From: Durusdinium trenchii
Lineage: Eukaryota; Sar; Dinophyceae; Suessiales; Symbiodiniaceae
DNA length: 64,000 nucleotides
Assembly (NCBI GenBank): GCA_963970005.1
Contig: CAXAMN010023695.1
Coordinates: 1,695,490 to 1,759,489 of the forward strand
Reading direction: 5' to 3'
The translations under genes and the position numbers were made by a program. Every line of letters begins with the position of its first letter. Position 1 is the stretch's first letter. The notes below the pieces were generated by a model, which ran no database searches, was not told where the DNA came from, and saw only the letters and a program-made list of their open reading frames with translations. This document shows positions 41,601-52,500 of this stretch, in pieces.

Positions 41601-44013
41601 TGGTCTTGTCCGCGGAGATGGTGGGCGAGGCGGGACCCGGGGCCCCGGCACGGCACGCTCGCCGCGCACACGGTGGGGTTCGAAAGGGCGTGCGGAACAC
41701 GGACGTTCTCCATGTCTCTGTTTCGAAGAAGGGTGCCGAAACGGAGAGAATATGGATCAACACCCTCGCGGACATCGACCAGTGTCGATGAGGGTCGAGT
41801 GTTCTGCCACCAAACATAGGTCAATCAGGTTCGAGATATATGTGAGTGTCCACGGGCTCTTGGGATTGTAGGGGTCGGAGGGATGGGAGTTTTCTTACTC
41901 ACCGTTTCAAGTTGAAGCAGAGGAGATCTCCTTCCCTCCCAGTGCCTCCAAAGTACTCAAAATATTGAGAAGAATCTTCTTCCAAGAGCATTGCCCGTGC
42001 CTAAGTCGTCAGAGAACTGCCCCAAACAGCGCCAGCGGCGCCGGGCAGGCACTGGTTCCGTACTATCGGCAGATTCTGCCAGTGCCGCAGGGAAGGGTGG
42101 CACAGGGCCAGGAAGGGCCTTGGGCGGTTTCGGGAACTCGGATCTTGCCAATCGCAAAGCCTCTCGCACGAAATCAACCCCTTCCCTTATTTGATGGCCA
42201 CCCGTGATTGGGTCAAAGGTCTTGTCCTAGACCCTAGACGCCATGGTATCTAAAACAAGGGAGAGTGAGCAACCCAGCGCACCATGTCGAGGTACTCAAC
42301 ATCTTCAAGTCGGCCACCAAGAGCACCTTCGATCATATGGTGCCCTGGCGTTGGGGCGTTTCGTCGTACGGAAGGCGCCTGGCGTTTCGTAGGTGGCGGA
42401 CCTTTCGATGGTTCGAGTGGGGGACGCTGATTCTGGTGGGTTCCAAGACCGATCCAGCACTTGGACGACCTGCTGTTGGGCGTTTGGGTGCCTCTATATA
42501 CGTGATCTCTGTTCTTTTTTGGGGGTGTCCTTTGCCTTTACCCAGACGCGACCCTGGACCATGAGTGATCCATAGTGATCCGGATGGTCAATGGAGGGGT
42601 CTGGGTTTTCTCACCAGGACCAGGACCAGGCTCCTAGTCTGGACCTTTTGAGCACCCCAGGACCTGTCAGGGGTCGCACAGGTTGTCGCACCCCACCTCA
42701 AGGCACCTCGAGGCAACGGCCTCTCGAGCCGGAGTGTCTATCGCTCGCTCGCGGACGGTTGGACGTCGAGCGATTGGACCATGAGGTCTGGTGGCCCTGC
42801 CGTAGGAATGGGTCCAAACCTCTTAGAGCGGAAGCTGAAAGGATGCCTTCCATGGCATTCAAGCTGTGGCATGGCATTCATGCATCGCGCAGCCAACAGA
42901 GACCTTTCTTCTTACATCTTCTTACATCCTAAGACCAGATTTGGTGTGGACCTGTCCGGGTCCATGACGATGGTTGGGACACTGTTTCAGTTAGGTTGGG
43001 ACGATGATGGTTCGGGAGCTATGACTTTCCCAAGCCCGCCGCATGAGGACTATGCCCAACGGAAGCGCATGGATTTGGGCGCCCTCATCGACGAGACTCT
43101 GGAGAGACATTCTGGGCAGACTGACGAGAGCAAAAGAAAACGACGATCGGTAAGTTGCTACGGCCCAAACAGCGGAAGATGTGCAAGGTGGGTTCAGCCC
43201 TTCCTGTTCGGATTGGTTCCCAGACACTCCATTGGGGGTTTCAGTGGTCAATGTGGCTCAAATCTTCCAGTCCTGGGGTTGCAAGCCAAGATTCTACGGT
43301 CTCCACTGAAAAACAACTCGCTGGACGCCGACATCACGATGTGTGTGGTTTTCGGCACGCGCGTGGCGTTCACCAGGAGATACTGGAGACTCATGGTGGT
43401 GAGGATGCGTTCATCAACATCAAGTGACTCGGGCCGGGCATGTATCATCTGGCCGTGACACGGGGTGGAGATACAAGGCATGAAACAAACGTCAAGCAGC
43501 GAAAGGGGGTCGAAGTTCAGGAGACGGTCTTGGGTGAGGAACCGTTGGAAGTGATTCAAAGATATTCAAAGATATTGGGAGTTTCTGAAGACGCATTATC
43601 ATGCATTATCATGATAGAACCTCGCGCATATATTGGGGTGCTAGATTGCATTGGTTTCACAGCTTGTGGTGGAAGACCCTGTTTGCTCATTCTTCCAGCA
43701 GTTTTGCAATCGATCTAGCTATGGTTCCAAAATCACACCCATAGGCCAATAGGCATTCCATTTCCAGGCAGATGGACAGGGTTTGCGGCTATTGAAGGCT
43801 TTTGAGTCATTACCATTTCAGATGAAGTCCTCGTTTTAACTCGAACTCGGCAGGTTCATCCTCAAGAAGGAACCCAACCCCCCTCGCGTGAACAGACGAA
43901 GCCGCGAGTGCGTCGTTCCTGTTCCTCGCGTCTCCTCGGTGGTCTTGGCATCGACTCGGCGAGGTACATGATCCCCACCTATGAGTCCTGCGTGTCGGTC
44001 TGAGAGGATGGGA
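35630..44013 (+). CDS. PACRG: PACRG (Parkin co-regulated gene protein), 15 exons
   Basis: PACRG is an axonemal/basal-body protein that bridges A and B tubules at the inner junction of ciliary doublets. Exons: 35630-35680 (tentative ATG exon), 36554-36666, 37565-37625, 38413-38451, 38855-38907, 39512-39578, 40251-40304, 40971-40981, 41252-41285, 41588-41629, 42049-42081, 42292-42339, 43048-43101, 43377-43423, 43974-44013. They join in frame to 248 codons. Family hallmarks in order: [113 protein letters not shown] and the C-terminal YMIPTYESC. Donors are GT (8), GC (5) and GA (1). Acceptors are AG, nearly all followed by G. The 11-base exon is notable. The dinoflagellate flagellum explains its presence. 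The N-terminal 50 residues are less sure. Confidence 0.95.
37937..37955. repeat. AG microsatellite
   Basis: About nine AG units inside a PACRG intron. Confidence 0.9.
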
Positions 44014-45104
44014 GCAGCTCAGGATGCCCCAGGGGCCTCGAAGACCAGGCGCGGGAGGGTCCCCCCAGGGCAGTTTTGCAGGGCTACCCTGCCGCCTGTA
44101 GTGTCTTGCGGTCTCCAAAACAGGGCTCCAGGCTCTAGGTATATATAATTGAGGAACCCTGGAAGACATGGAGGCTGTGGAAGACATGCGGAGGGATCAT
44201 GCCTCATGACCTGAGAACTCGCCACCTGGTGGCCCATTGGGTTCGGCGGTGAGCCAGCGAATCCCGGAAGTGAACGCCCACTAGTAGCTTCCTTGTTACT
44301 AGTAGCGAGGCCCTTTGTTCCTAGTAGCGGCTTGTTACTAGCACGGCGTTCCGAGGTGGACGCACTCATTCGACGTGGGTCTGGTGTTTTTTTCACCTTC
44401 GCGTAAAACACGCCTCCGTCGCCTCCTCGTGTTTTTTGTTTATTCATTTTCTGCATCTTCCAGGCTTTTTCGTCGTTTGTGGGGTGTTTTCAACAGGGTA
44501 GCTTGGTGCAACCATGAAGTCTGGGTCTTCGCCCGGTGTTTTCTGGAGTCTCTCTCCACAGGTGGACAGTCAACCCATGGACAACCCATGGACTCCCAGT
44601 TGTCTGGTGCTTCAGGTGCGGTGCTCTGAGTGGGTCTGTGGTCTTGAGGTGCATCTGAACCGGTGGACTGGACCCACGTCGAAGTGGACGTCTTGATTGG
44701 CACAAAGACAGAGAGCCCCTGGTTTTTCCAATGCACAGCAACGAACCTCGGACGAACCTTATGAACCGTGTTGGGTTCATCACTTGCTTCGTTGATTGGG
44801 GAAAAAACATGAAAACGCGGTGTTGACGATTCCGAGAAACAGAAGGCGGTCAACCAATTGTGTGTGTGGGGACGTGCTGAATGGATGGCACACGACCCGG
44901 CCACCAAAAACCCTCGCCCTGCCAAAGCTCTCAGACAACCTCCCTGGTTTACGGCCATCTTTGTAGCAGGGTCAAGATTGATTAAACATCACATGGATAG
45001 GATTGGAGACATTCAAAGACTTCCAAGAACCCTGTCTGGCTCACTTTGTAACTACCACAGCTTCTTCTGTACTCGTGACGGGGGCTCAGAAATCATGACC
45101 AGTG
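44014..45104. other. Downstream of PACRG: repeats, no clear gene
   Basis: Contains CTAGTAGC cluster 3 and a duplicated CAACCCATGGA near 44571-44592. ORFs on both strands overlap and lack codon bias. Confidence 0.5.
44279..44342. repeat. CTAGTAGC-type repeat, cluster 3
   Basis: CACTAGTAGCTTCCTTGTTAC, TAGTAGCGAGG, CCTAGTAGCGGC and TTGTTACTAGC in tandem. Same words as the clusters at 160, 35503, 62248 and 63230. Confidence 0.75.
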
Positions 45105-45139
45105 CCTGTCAAGGACCCTTAAGACATCTTAAGGCCAAT

Positions 45140-45600
45140 GCCATCCATCCAATCGGTCCGTGCGCGGTTCGGGTGACGGTAGATGCAACAAATCCGCGGC
45201 AATGGGAAGGCGAAGAGCGCCTGGTTCCCCCCTCGGCTGCGCTATTGAAGGGGTCAGTGGACGATTGAGTGGGGAATTGACCACGATTCCCATTGAACAG
45301 GCCTGCGTGAACATACCCCATTCATCCCCATTCCTATCTGAGAGTTTTGGTCCACGGCGTTTTCAAAGGACAGTCTCCTTTTTGAGCTGATTCGGTGACA
45401 GATCTGACCTCTGCTTCTCACCAATCTCTCAGCCTACTGTCGTCTGAGAGCGAGGCTTTCGCGGCAAACGGTGCGTGGGTCGGGGCAGCGCCGCTCGGGA
45501 AACGGGCAGCGCTCGGGCAGCGCAGTGGGTCCGAGGCATATCAGTGGGCTTCGCAAATCAGTTGGTCCAAAGAGTTTGCCCATGAAACAGGGCTTTGAAG
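45140..45600 (+). CDS. Two exon-like frames, unknown
   Basis: 45150-45268 reads GPCAVRVTVDATNPRQWEGE then ERLVPPSAALLKGSVDD before TGA. 45452-45597 reads SEAFAANGAWVGAAPLGKRA then ALGQRSGSEAYQWASQISWS before TGA. Both are protein-like, but acceptors and donors are not clear and minus frames are open opposite the first. I give them as candidates only. Confidence 0.25.
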
Positions 45601-45976
45601 GCGGTGGTTTGGACAGGGCTGCAGATTGAACAGCACGGTGCTGACCACAGGATTTTAATAGTTGTGTGTGCGTGCGCGTGTTTTTTTTAACTGCAGGGTA
45701 CTGAGCAGTGGTGCAGGAGTAGAACTGGCAAGGTGGTGGCTCTTGTTGGCACTGTTTTTGTTGGACCATTGCTGAAGATGGTGTGGTTTCCTTCTCTTGC
45801 CTCTTCCCCCCCAAAATGCTGCCACAAACAGGGTCAACCTCCTTCGCTGTTCAACTTATCTGGTGAGTGCGGTGCGCCCTTGTTGAATTTTTAATGGGCG
45901 CGCAATTCAAGTGGGGATAGTCCCTACTATGGGGCCACCCAGACAAGGAGCCTTGTAGCAGTGACATGCCTTCGGT

Positions 45977-46030
45977 GGGCGAAGTGCTTGAAGCTTCAAG
46001 AAATGCTTGAAAGCTTCAAACACTTCGCCC
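45977..46030. repeat. 54-bp hairpin
   Basis: GGGCGAAGTGCTTGAAGCTT-CAAG pairs with CTTG-AAAGCTTCAAACACTTCGCCC across a loop of about five bases, with two small imperfections. It lies in non-coding DNA. It could be a structured RNA or a foldback remnant. Confidence 0.8.
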
Positions 46031-46574
46031 AGTTCTTATTCTGAGGCTGCTTTCGAAGGCCATGGTTGCAGCGCGGAGAAGCACGATTCCTGCAAGCTTA
46101 CAATGCTTTTGGCTTCGGTTGCCTTAGGTCCTTTTGTGCACTTTTAGATGCCCTTCACTGAAATGGGTGATAGGATATATAGTTTCTAGTGATTTCTTTT
46201 GTTGTGCTGTATTTTAACGTTTGGTTCGCTTTGGGGGGAGGCGCTGCGCCCTCCCCCCCAACTCCCCTCCAGCACCACGAAATCTGCACTCTTGCACTGC
46301 GCCTGCCACGAAAACTAACTATGTAAAGGGTCGCCCATCGCATTTGCAGGTCCTCCTCTTGCCCTTGTCTTGGCCGCGCCCCTGTCTGTCACCCGGCTCT
46401 GTCTCCTGGGTCTTGTCCTCCTCTTGTTTTGGGCCGATGCTCAACCCCAACCATCCTCAGTAGGCTAGAATATATATATATATATACATATTTTTTTCTT
46501 TTTTTTGATTCCCTTTTTATGTTTTTGATCCCCGTTGAATATTTTTCTTTTGATTACCTTTTAACTTTTTTGAT

Positions 46575-46752
46575 CCCTTACCCGAGAAGCAGGCACATCG
46601 CAATGAGCGCCCATTGGGCAAAGAGTTTGCCCTTGCGTGGGAGGCTGACAAGAAGTGTTGGTGGCCAATCTCGGATCACGAGTCGGGGGCTAAAGCTCGA
46701 CTGGAGCACATGGCAAGGCGTGCAGGAGCGCCCGCCGCCTGCCTGAAGGTTT
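46575..46752 (+). CDS. Candidate terminal exon, unknown protein
   Basis: The frame reads QAHRNERPLGKEFALAWEAD then KKCWWPISDHESGAKARLEH and MARRAGAPAACLKV to a TAG near 46752. It is helical, charged and not repetitive. Overlapping frames are less biased. The acceptor may be CCCGAGAAG. No family is recognised. Confidence 0.4.
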
Positions 46753-47352
46753 AGAGCTTCAACGGTTTCCTTGTGAACAGTCCTGAGAAGAAGCAAAGGG
46801 CGTGATAGACCGACAATAGCTCTTGTTGGCAGGCGAAAGCAGCAATTGACGCAGTTTTGCACATGTTAGCATAGGATGCTCGAGTGTGATGCTTCTGTTT
46901 GGCTGCAGTGCTGGAACGGAAACTTCAGCCAGTCGCCCTTTGGTCACCCAAGAAACTGGAATCACGTGTCCAGGTGGAATTCATGAACCATGTCCGACCC
47001 AAACATGATCTGAAATCTCATCAACTGAAAATGGGTTGGGCTTGACCAAATGAAGCCCCCTCACACAAAGAACGACAACAAACACTGTAGACTTGAACTT
47101 GCTTCACGTTTGCCAAAGTTCCTTCTGCCATCTCTCGCATCGAAAAAACATGACCCGCGACGACGTCCCGTTGACGTGCCGATGATGAAGGCACCGCGGG
47201 TGCTCTTGACGCTGCGCCGGTTTGGGAACGAATGGCGTTTTTGGTTTCCGAAGGCAAAGATCAGTTGCTCATTGGCTGAGGTCAAAAAAACGAGTCTCCA
47301 CAGATGCGGTTTTCGGCCACTGGTGTTTTCCGTGCTTCTCCGCTCCGCTCAG

Positions 47353-47398
47353 GCGCTCCACGCGGCGGAGCTGGGGGACCTCGGACTCGTGCGGACTG
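47353..47398 (+). CDS. Short candidate exon
   Basis: Follows TCCGCTCAG, begins with G, ends ACTG before GTTGG. Reads ALHAAELGDLGLVRT. A frame just upstream (about 47170-47277, DEGTAGALDAAPVWERMAFL) may be a separate exon. Weak but consistent with local splice rules. Confidence 0.35.
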
Positions 47399-47909
47399 GT
47401 TGGACGTGGAGGGTCGGCCAGTTCGGAGAAACAACCACTGTATACCCAGTAATCTGAGAATCTCGAGAAGTACGGTTGCTTTCACACCGGCCATGGCAAT
47501 TGGTAGTTGATCAAAAAGTCGACATAAGGCCTAGGTTCATTGAGCACCATTTTATGTTGTTTGCAAAAATTCCTTTGAAAGATGAGCATTTTGTTTTGCG
47601 AAAGATCTGCGAAAGATAGATCTGTGGAAACAGAAGACGACCGTCGCCATTTTACCCCGCGCGAAAGTTAAACATGGAGTTCGCGAACAATTCGTGATTT
47701 CTCTTTGACACAATTGTGAGAAGGAATTTATATAGATCAACCACCAATTATCTCACGATGTTCAGTGGAAGTAATCCCTTTAAGCTGGACAGCAACTGGA
47801 TACTTAGTTGTCAAATTTCCCAGCCATTTTTTTCCCCCACACCCGGACAGCATGGAACACCCATTGTTATGATGTACGCTAAAGCTAGTTCTGATGACAC
47901 AGCAAAACA

Positions 47910-48262
47910 AGAAATGCATAAACAATGCAAAAATACTGCAAAACCAATCCCGAAAAAAATGCACAGAAAACGCAAAAACAAGTCACCAAAGGATGCCTTG
48001 GAATGCAAAAAAAAGCGAAAAATAAATGTGAACAAAACGCATTTGTCCACTAAACCAATGCAAACAACGCACAAAAAATGCAAAACAAATGCACAAAAAA
48101 GGCACAAAAAATGCAAAAAAAAGCACAACAAATGCAAAAAAAATGCAATCAAAAAACAAAACAAATGCGATCAAAAACGTTCTGGTCTTTGCCTTTGCAT
48201 TTTTTTGCTTTGTATTTGCGTCGTTTTTGCGATTTTCTTGCATTTTTCGTGCGTTTCCTTGA
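47910..48262. repeat. A-rich then T-rich low-complexity foldback
   Basis: From 47910 to about 48180 the + strand is a cryptic repeat of GCAAAA/TGCAAAAA words. From 48181 to 48262 it switches to the complement (TTTTTGC, TTGCATTTTT). The two halves could pair. The long Lys-rich frame (47716-48360) and its Phe-rich antisense are by-products of this composition, not genes. Confidence 0.75.
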
Positions 48263-48768
48263 GAAAACGCAAGGCGATACATGCATGGGACTGTAATCGT
48301 TACATACATCCCTCATCCAGACGACCCCATCCATGTAGGCCACTATTCCAGTTCCACTAGTTTGGTCTGGTGAAAAAACGAATCCATTCCCCCATTCGTC
48401 CGACAGTCGCCACCCACTCCCGGACGCTCGGAGAGAGACCCGTCAGAGACCGGTTCCAATCCATCGACGGCCGGGGTCCACACCGCGACGTCCAACGGCG
48501 GAGCATGGGCACCGGGGACTTTCGTTTCTGGCGGATGCGAAGTGGTCCAGAATCGGGTGGGGCGGTTCTTGTCTCGGGCGCAGGCGGTCCAGCGCCTTGG
48601 GGTTTGGTATTTGGTGTGTGCAGCTCTTGTTTCGGTCACCTCACTCATCGGATCTCATCGAATTCTCGGTCACCTGAATCTAGGTGCACCAGCCTCCGGT
48701 GCACGCACCGTGACACGTGTAAACCCAGCATGGCCAGACCAGTCTGCACAAGGCCTCACCCAACCCAG

Positions 48769-48849
48769 TTCTATGTGGACTGCCGCTTGTACCGCCCCAC
48801 CAACGAGGAGGTGCCACGAGTTCGCCGGCTCTCGCGCGAGGTCGAAGAC
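48769..48849 (+). CDS. Candidate internal exon (27 codons)
   Basis: Follows CCAACCCAG and ends GAAGAC before GTGTC, phase 0 at both ends. Reads FYVDCRLYRPTNEEVPRVRR then LSREVED with strongly biased third positions. A terminal exon at about 49022-49090 (RVRSRQRRRSSRAARWAF) could follow in phase. It lies just upstream of HSP90 on the same strand. No family is recognised. A frame at 48400-48560 (ERPVRDRFQSIDGRGPHRDV) may be an earlier exon. Confidence 0.45.
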
Positions 48850-49539
48850 GTGTCTTTTTCTTGTTTTTTTCTCTCTTCGATGGCCGATATAGGCGCTCGG
48901 GTGGATGTGGAGGGATGTGGAAGAAGTGCTTCTTGATTCCCTGTGATGACTGAAATTGAGGGTAGGCAGTTCGGCTGAGGATGAATTTCTCATTGCCATG
49001 AACGATTCGAACCTCCGCTCGGAGCGCGTACGCAGCCGGCAGCGCAGGCGGAGTTCGCGCGCCGCTCGCTGGGCCTTCCCCGTGCATGTTTGGTGACTGA
49101 CTGAGCTTTGGATGGTTTGATGGTTTGGTCCCAAAAAGTCTTCCTGATTGACCAGAGTCAGGAGTCCAGGACAGGGGATACAGTATCTTCCTGATTGAGG
49201 CAATTCTTCGGGTAGGACTGGAGATTCTCTGGATCAGGATAGCGGTCAGCAGGCTGGAGGCGTTGGTCAAAAACACGATGTTCCTTTCCTGAGCCATGTT
49301 TCAATAAAGATCTTCTGGCTGGGTGCTTTCGGCAGTTCCATGTCTCCGCCGAAGAAAACAATCCCACGCCTCGTCTATGACCAGCGTAAATGCCGCAGGA
49401 TGGTGTCCCCAGAAGCGGCGGTGATCCCGGAAGGGTTTCATATGTGTTTCATCCACCATTTCTCTCACTTTGCTGTTTTGGCTGTGAGACACTGCAGCTC
49501 CCAAATTTTGAGAAGTTACCAATTCGCCTGTTCTCTTGC

Positions 49540-49541
49540 AG
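49540..49541 (+). promoter_or_regulatory. Probable splice-leader acceptor of HSP90
   Basis: A pyrimidine-rich tract TGTTCTCTTGCAG ends two bases before the HSP90 ATG at 49544. In dinoflagellates nuclear mRNAs receive a trans-spliced leader at such AG sites, so this is the likely 5' end of the mature message. An ordinary intron with a 5' UTR exon upstream is the alternative. Confidence 0.5.
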
Positions 49542-49543
49542 CA

Positions 49544-52500
49544 ATGGCAGAGACCTTCGCCTTCAATGCTGACATCCAGCAGTTGATGAGCTTGAGCCCT
49601 TGTCAGAAACCATCCCGAATTGCGACCTCCCGATGAGTAAGTCGACCTCCCCATGTCGTGCTGCCTTTGGGGATCTTCACGGGATTCCAAACAAAAGCGT
49701 TGAGAATTTCCGCTCATTCGCTTACCCACCGCCCAAGTCCGCTCCTGTTTAAGTCTTTGCACGCAGAAGTGGAAGAAACCTCATCCATTTGGATGATCAA
49801 AACCTCTTCAGGCCTGGGTTTCAAAAGGCGTCTCATCTCCGGCCAAGCATGGAGACCAAGCGTGGAGGCCCCACAGACGCCAGACATTGATTTTGTTTAG
49901 CCTATAACATCAGGTGGTGTTAAATTGTGCCACATCACGTGGCCGTCCATCATGGTCCGTCGGTAGTTGTCACTTGCCACTTACCACAGGTTTGCGCCCA
50001 GATAGCGCTGCAATCCACGACAAATAGCCACCCCGTCAAAGAGCCCACATAATGTGGCAATCTGCCGAAGGAGGGAACAGAAGGGGAAAGGAAAGGGGAC
50101 ATGACATGACCGCAGGAGTGGGAACCCAAGACCTAAGTCAACTCTGCAAGGGTAGATGCTACTGCCGGCCATTCGCGCCTTGTTGGTTAAAGCAAGGCAA
50201 CTGTTTCCAGCGAGAGTGAGATGAGCGGGCTCCAAGTGTCCTTACCTAAGCAAGGCAGGGGTTCCAGGGGATCCAGCCGCTACTTCGTCCATATAGCGAT
50301 ATAAGCGTATATATACCGAGGTATGGCATAGCCTTCTGCTCTTTAAACTTTAATTTAAGTCGAAGAGTCAAGGAACAGAGCAAGACTCCAAACGCGTTCT
50401 ACGAACGGATGCCCAAAAAGAACCTTGGTGTTGGACTCTACTTCCCCTTGTTACAGACAAGGCCCTGAAGTGGACTTCGGGGCTTTGTTTTTGGTGCCCA
50501 CTTGAAGCCCTGAAGTGGTTGCAGTCCGCGAGATAGCAACGAACCATGCTCATCAATGCTCCATAACATCGTTGGCGCCGGCACACTCCTTTTTTGCCGG
50601 AGTTGTCAGGTAGGAGTAGTTGCCGTGGTGGTGGTTGGCGGCCGTGGCTGTGGTTTTGCTACAGTTGCACTTCTCATCGTCGTGAAGCAATCCTGGCAGG
50701 CATCCTGTGCCTCTAACCCGTGTTAGGTTAAGGCATCTTTCATCGATTCCCGCTAAGGATTATCAATACGTTCTACTCCAACAAGGAGATCTTCTTGCGA
50801 GAGTTGATCTCCAACGCCTCGGACGCCTTGGACAAGATCCGTTATGAGTCCATCACCGACCCTGACAAGATCGAGGCCGAACTGGATGTTTGATAGCTCT
50901 TGGTGCAATTAGCGGTGAACTTGGTGGTGTTGAGGGAGTAATGAATTGCAAACGTTCCATACAGCGCGCTCTTGTTTGCTTGCAGGCCCAGCCGAATTTC
51001 TTCATCAAGCCACTTGTCTCAAGGTATTTTGTGAACAAATGAGCTTTGAAACAATGAAGGAGCGTTTGGTTCATTCTGAAAGCAGTGCGCCCCCCAGGAT
51101 CGTGCCGGACAAGACGAACTCGACCCTGACCATCGAGGACTCTGGCATCGGCATGACCAAAAACGAACTCATTAACAACTTGGGCACCATTGCTAAGTCA
51201 GGCACCAAAGCTTTTATGGAGGCCATGGCCGCTGGGGGTGACATCTCCATGATTGGCCAGTCTCTTGAATTTGTAGTGGGAGACAACTTTTGCTCAAATA
51301 GGTTTGGTGATTTTCATTCTCAACCTTGTTTGGCTTCCCGACACCAATCCGAGGTTTGGTGTTGGTTTCTACAGCGCATACCTTGTGTCGGACAAGGTTC
51401 GTGTGGTTAGCAAACACAATGACGACGAGCAGTACATTTGGGACTCTGCGGCCAAAACAGGTCTAACCTTTTGGATCCTGTTGCCACTCTAAAGGTTAAC
51501 GGTGTGATCCTTAATGATCTTCATTGGTTTCCTGAATTCTTTGGGGAAGTGACTGAGGAATCTGGAGCAGGTGGCTCCTTCACTGTGCAGAAGGACACCG
51601 AGCTTGTGCATGGTGAGATCAAGCGCGGTACGAAAATCATTTGCTACCTCAAAGAGGACCAATCCGAGTTCTTGGAGGAGCGCCGCCTGAAGGACTTGGT
51701 GAAGAAGCACTCCGAGTTTATCGGCTTCCCAATTGAGCTCTATGTCGAGAAGAGCAAGGAGAAGGAGGTCACCGACAGCGAGGATGAGGGTGAAGAGGAG
51801 AAGAAGGAAGAAGGTGACGAGCCCAAGATCGAGGAGGTCGATGAGGAGAAGGAGAAGGAGGAGAAGAAGAAGAAAACGAAGAAGGCGAGCTGGAATCATA
51901 AGATTTCTTCCTGAAACCATGACACACTCGAGTAAATAACAGACCCAGTCAAAGCTTTGAACGTGTAAAAATCACGGGAGAGACGGAAAGCACATTTCTG
52001 TTCCTGCAGCTGAACCAGAGTTTTGGAGAAAGTCAATGTACAACTGACATTAGCCTCAAGAATATTTGTGTTTGTATTTGTGTTCGCTTGCAAAGGGGAA
52101 TGGGCAGCTAATTATGCCTTACAAATGCCAAGCAGTTCCGGTTTTCAATCCAGTTTGGCAGCGATGTTGTAATTCTTTGTGAGGTGAAGGAGGTGTCCCA
52201 TGAGTGGGAGCAGCTCAACAAGAACAAGCCCTTGTGGATGCGTAAGTCTGAGGATGTGACCAACGAAGAGTATGCAAGCTTCTACAAGTCTTTGTCCAAC
52301 GACTGGGAGGATCATTTGGCTGTTAAGCACTTCAGCGTTGAAGGCCAACTGGAGTTCCGTGCGCTGCTGTTTGTGCCTCGCCGGGCTCCTTTCGACCTCT
52401 TTGAGACTAAGAAGAAGCTCACTTGACCAGTGAACATACTTTAAACTTTTTGCGTTGCTGCATTGGAGTTCGTAGCAGGAAATAAACTTAGATTCTTGAT

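Noticed and set aside
47716..48360. Lys-rich ORF of 214 codons and its Phe-rich antisense ORFs
   Set aside because: They arise from the A-rich/T-rich low-complexity tract and have no codon bias or domain.
48680..49297. Minus-strand ORF of 205 codons
   Set aside because: It is antisense to a well-biased + exon (48769-48849) and shows no motif.
51489..51920. Minus-strand Leu-rich ORF resembling a membrane protein
   Set aside because: It is the antisense of the Glu/Lys-rich charged linker of HSP90 exon 6. GAG/AAG codons read CTC/CTT on the other strand.
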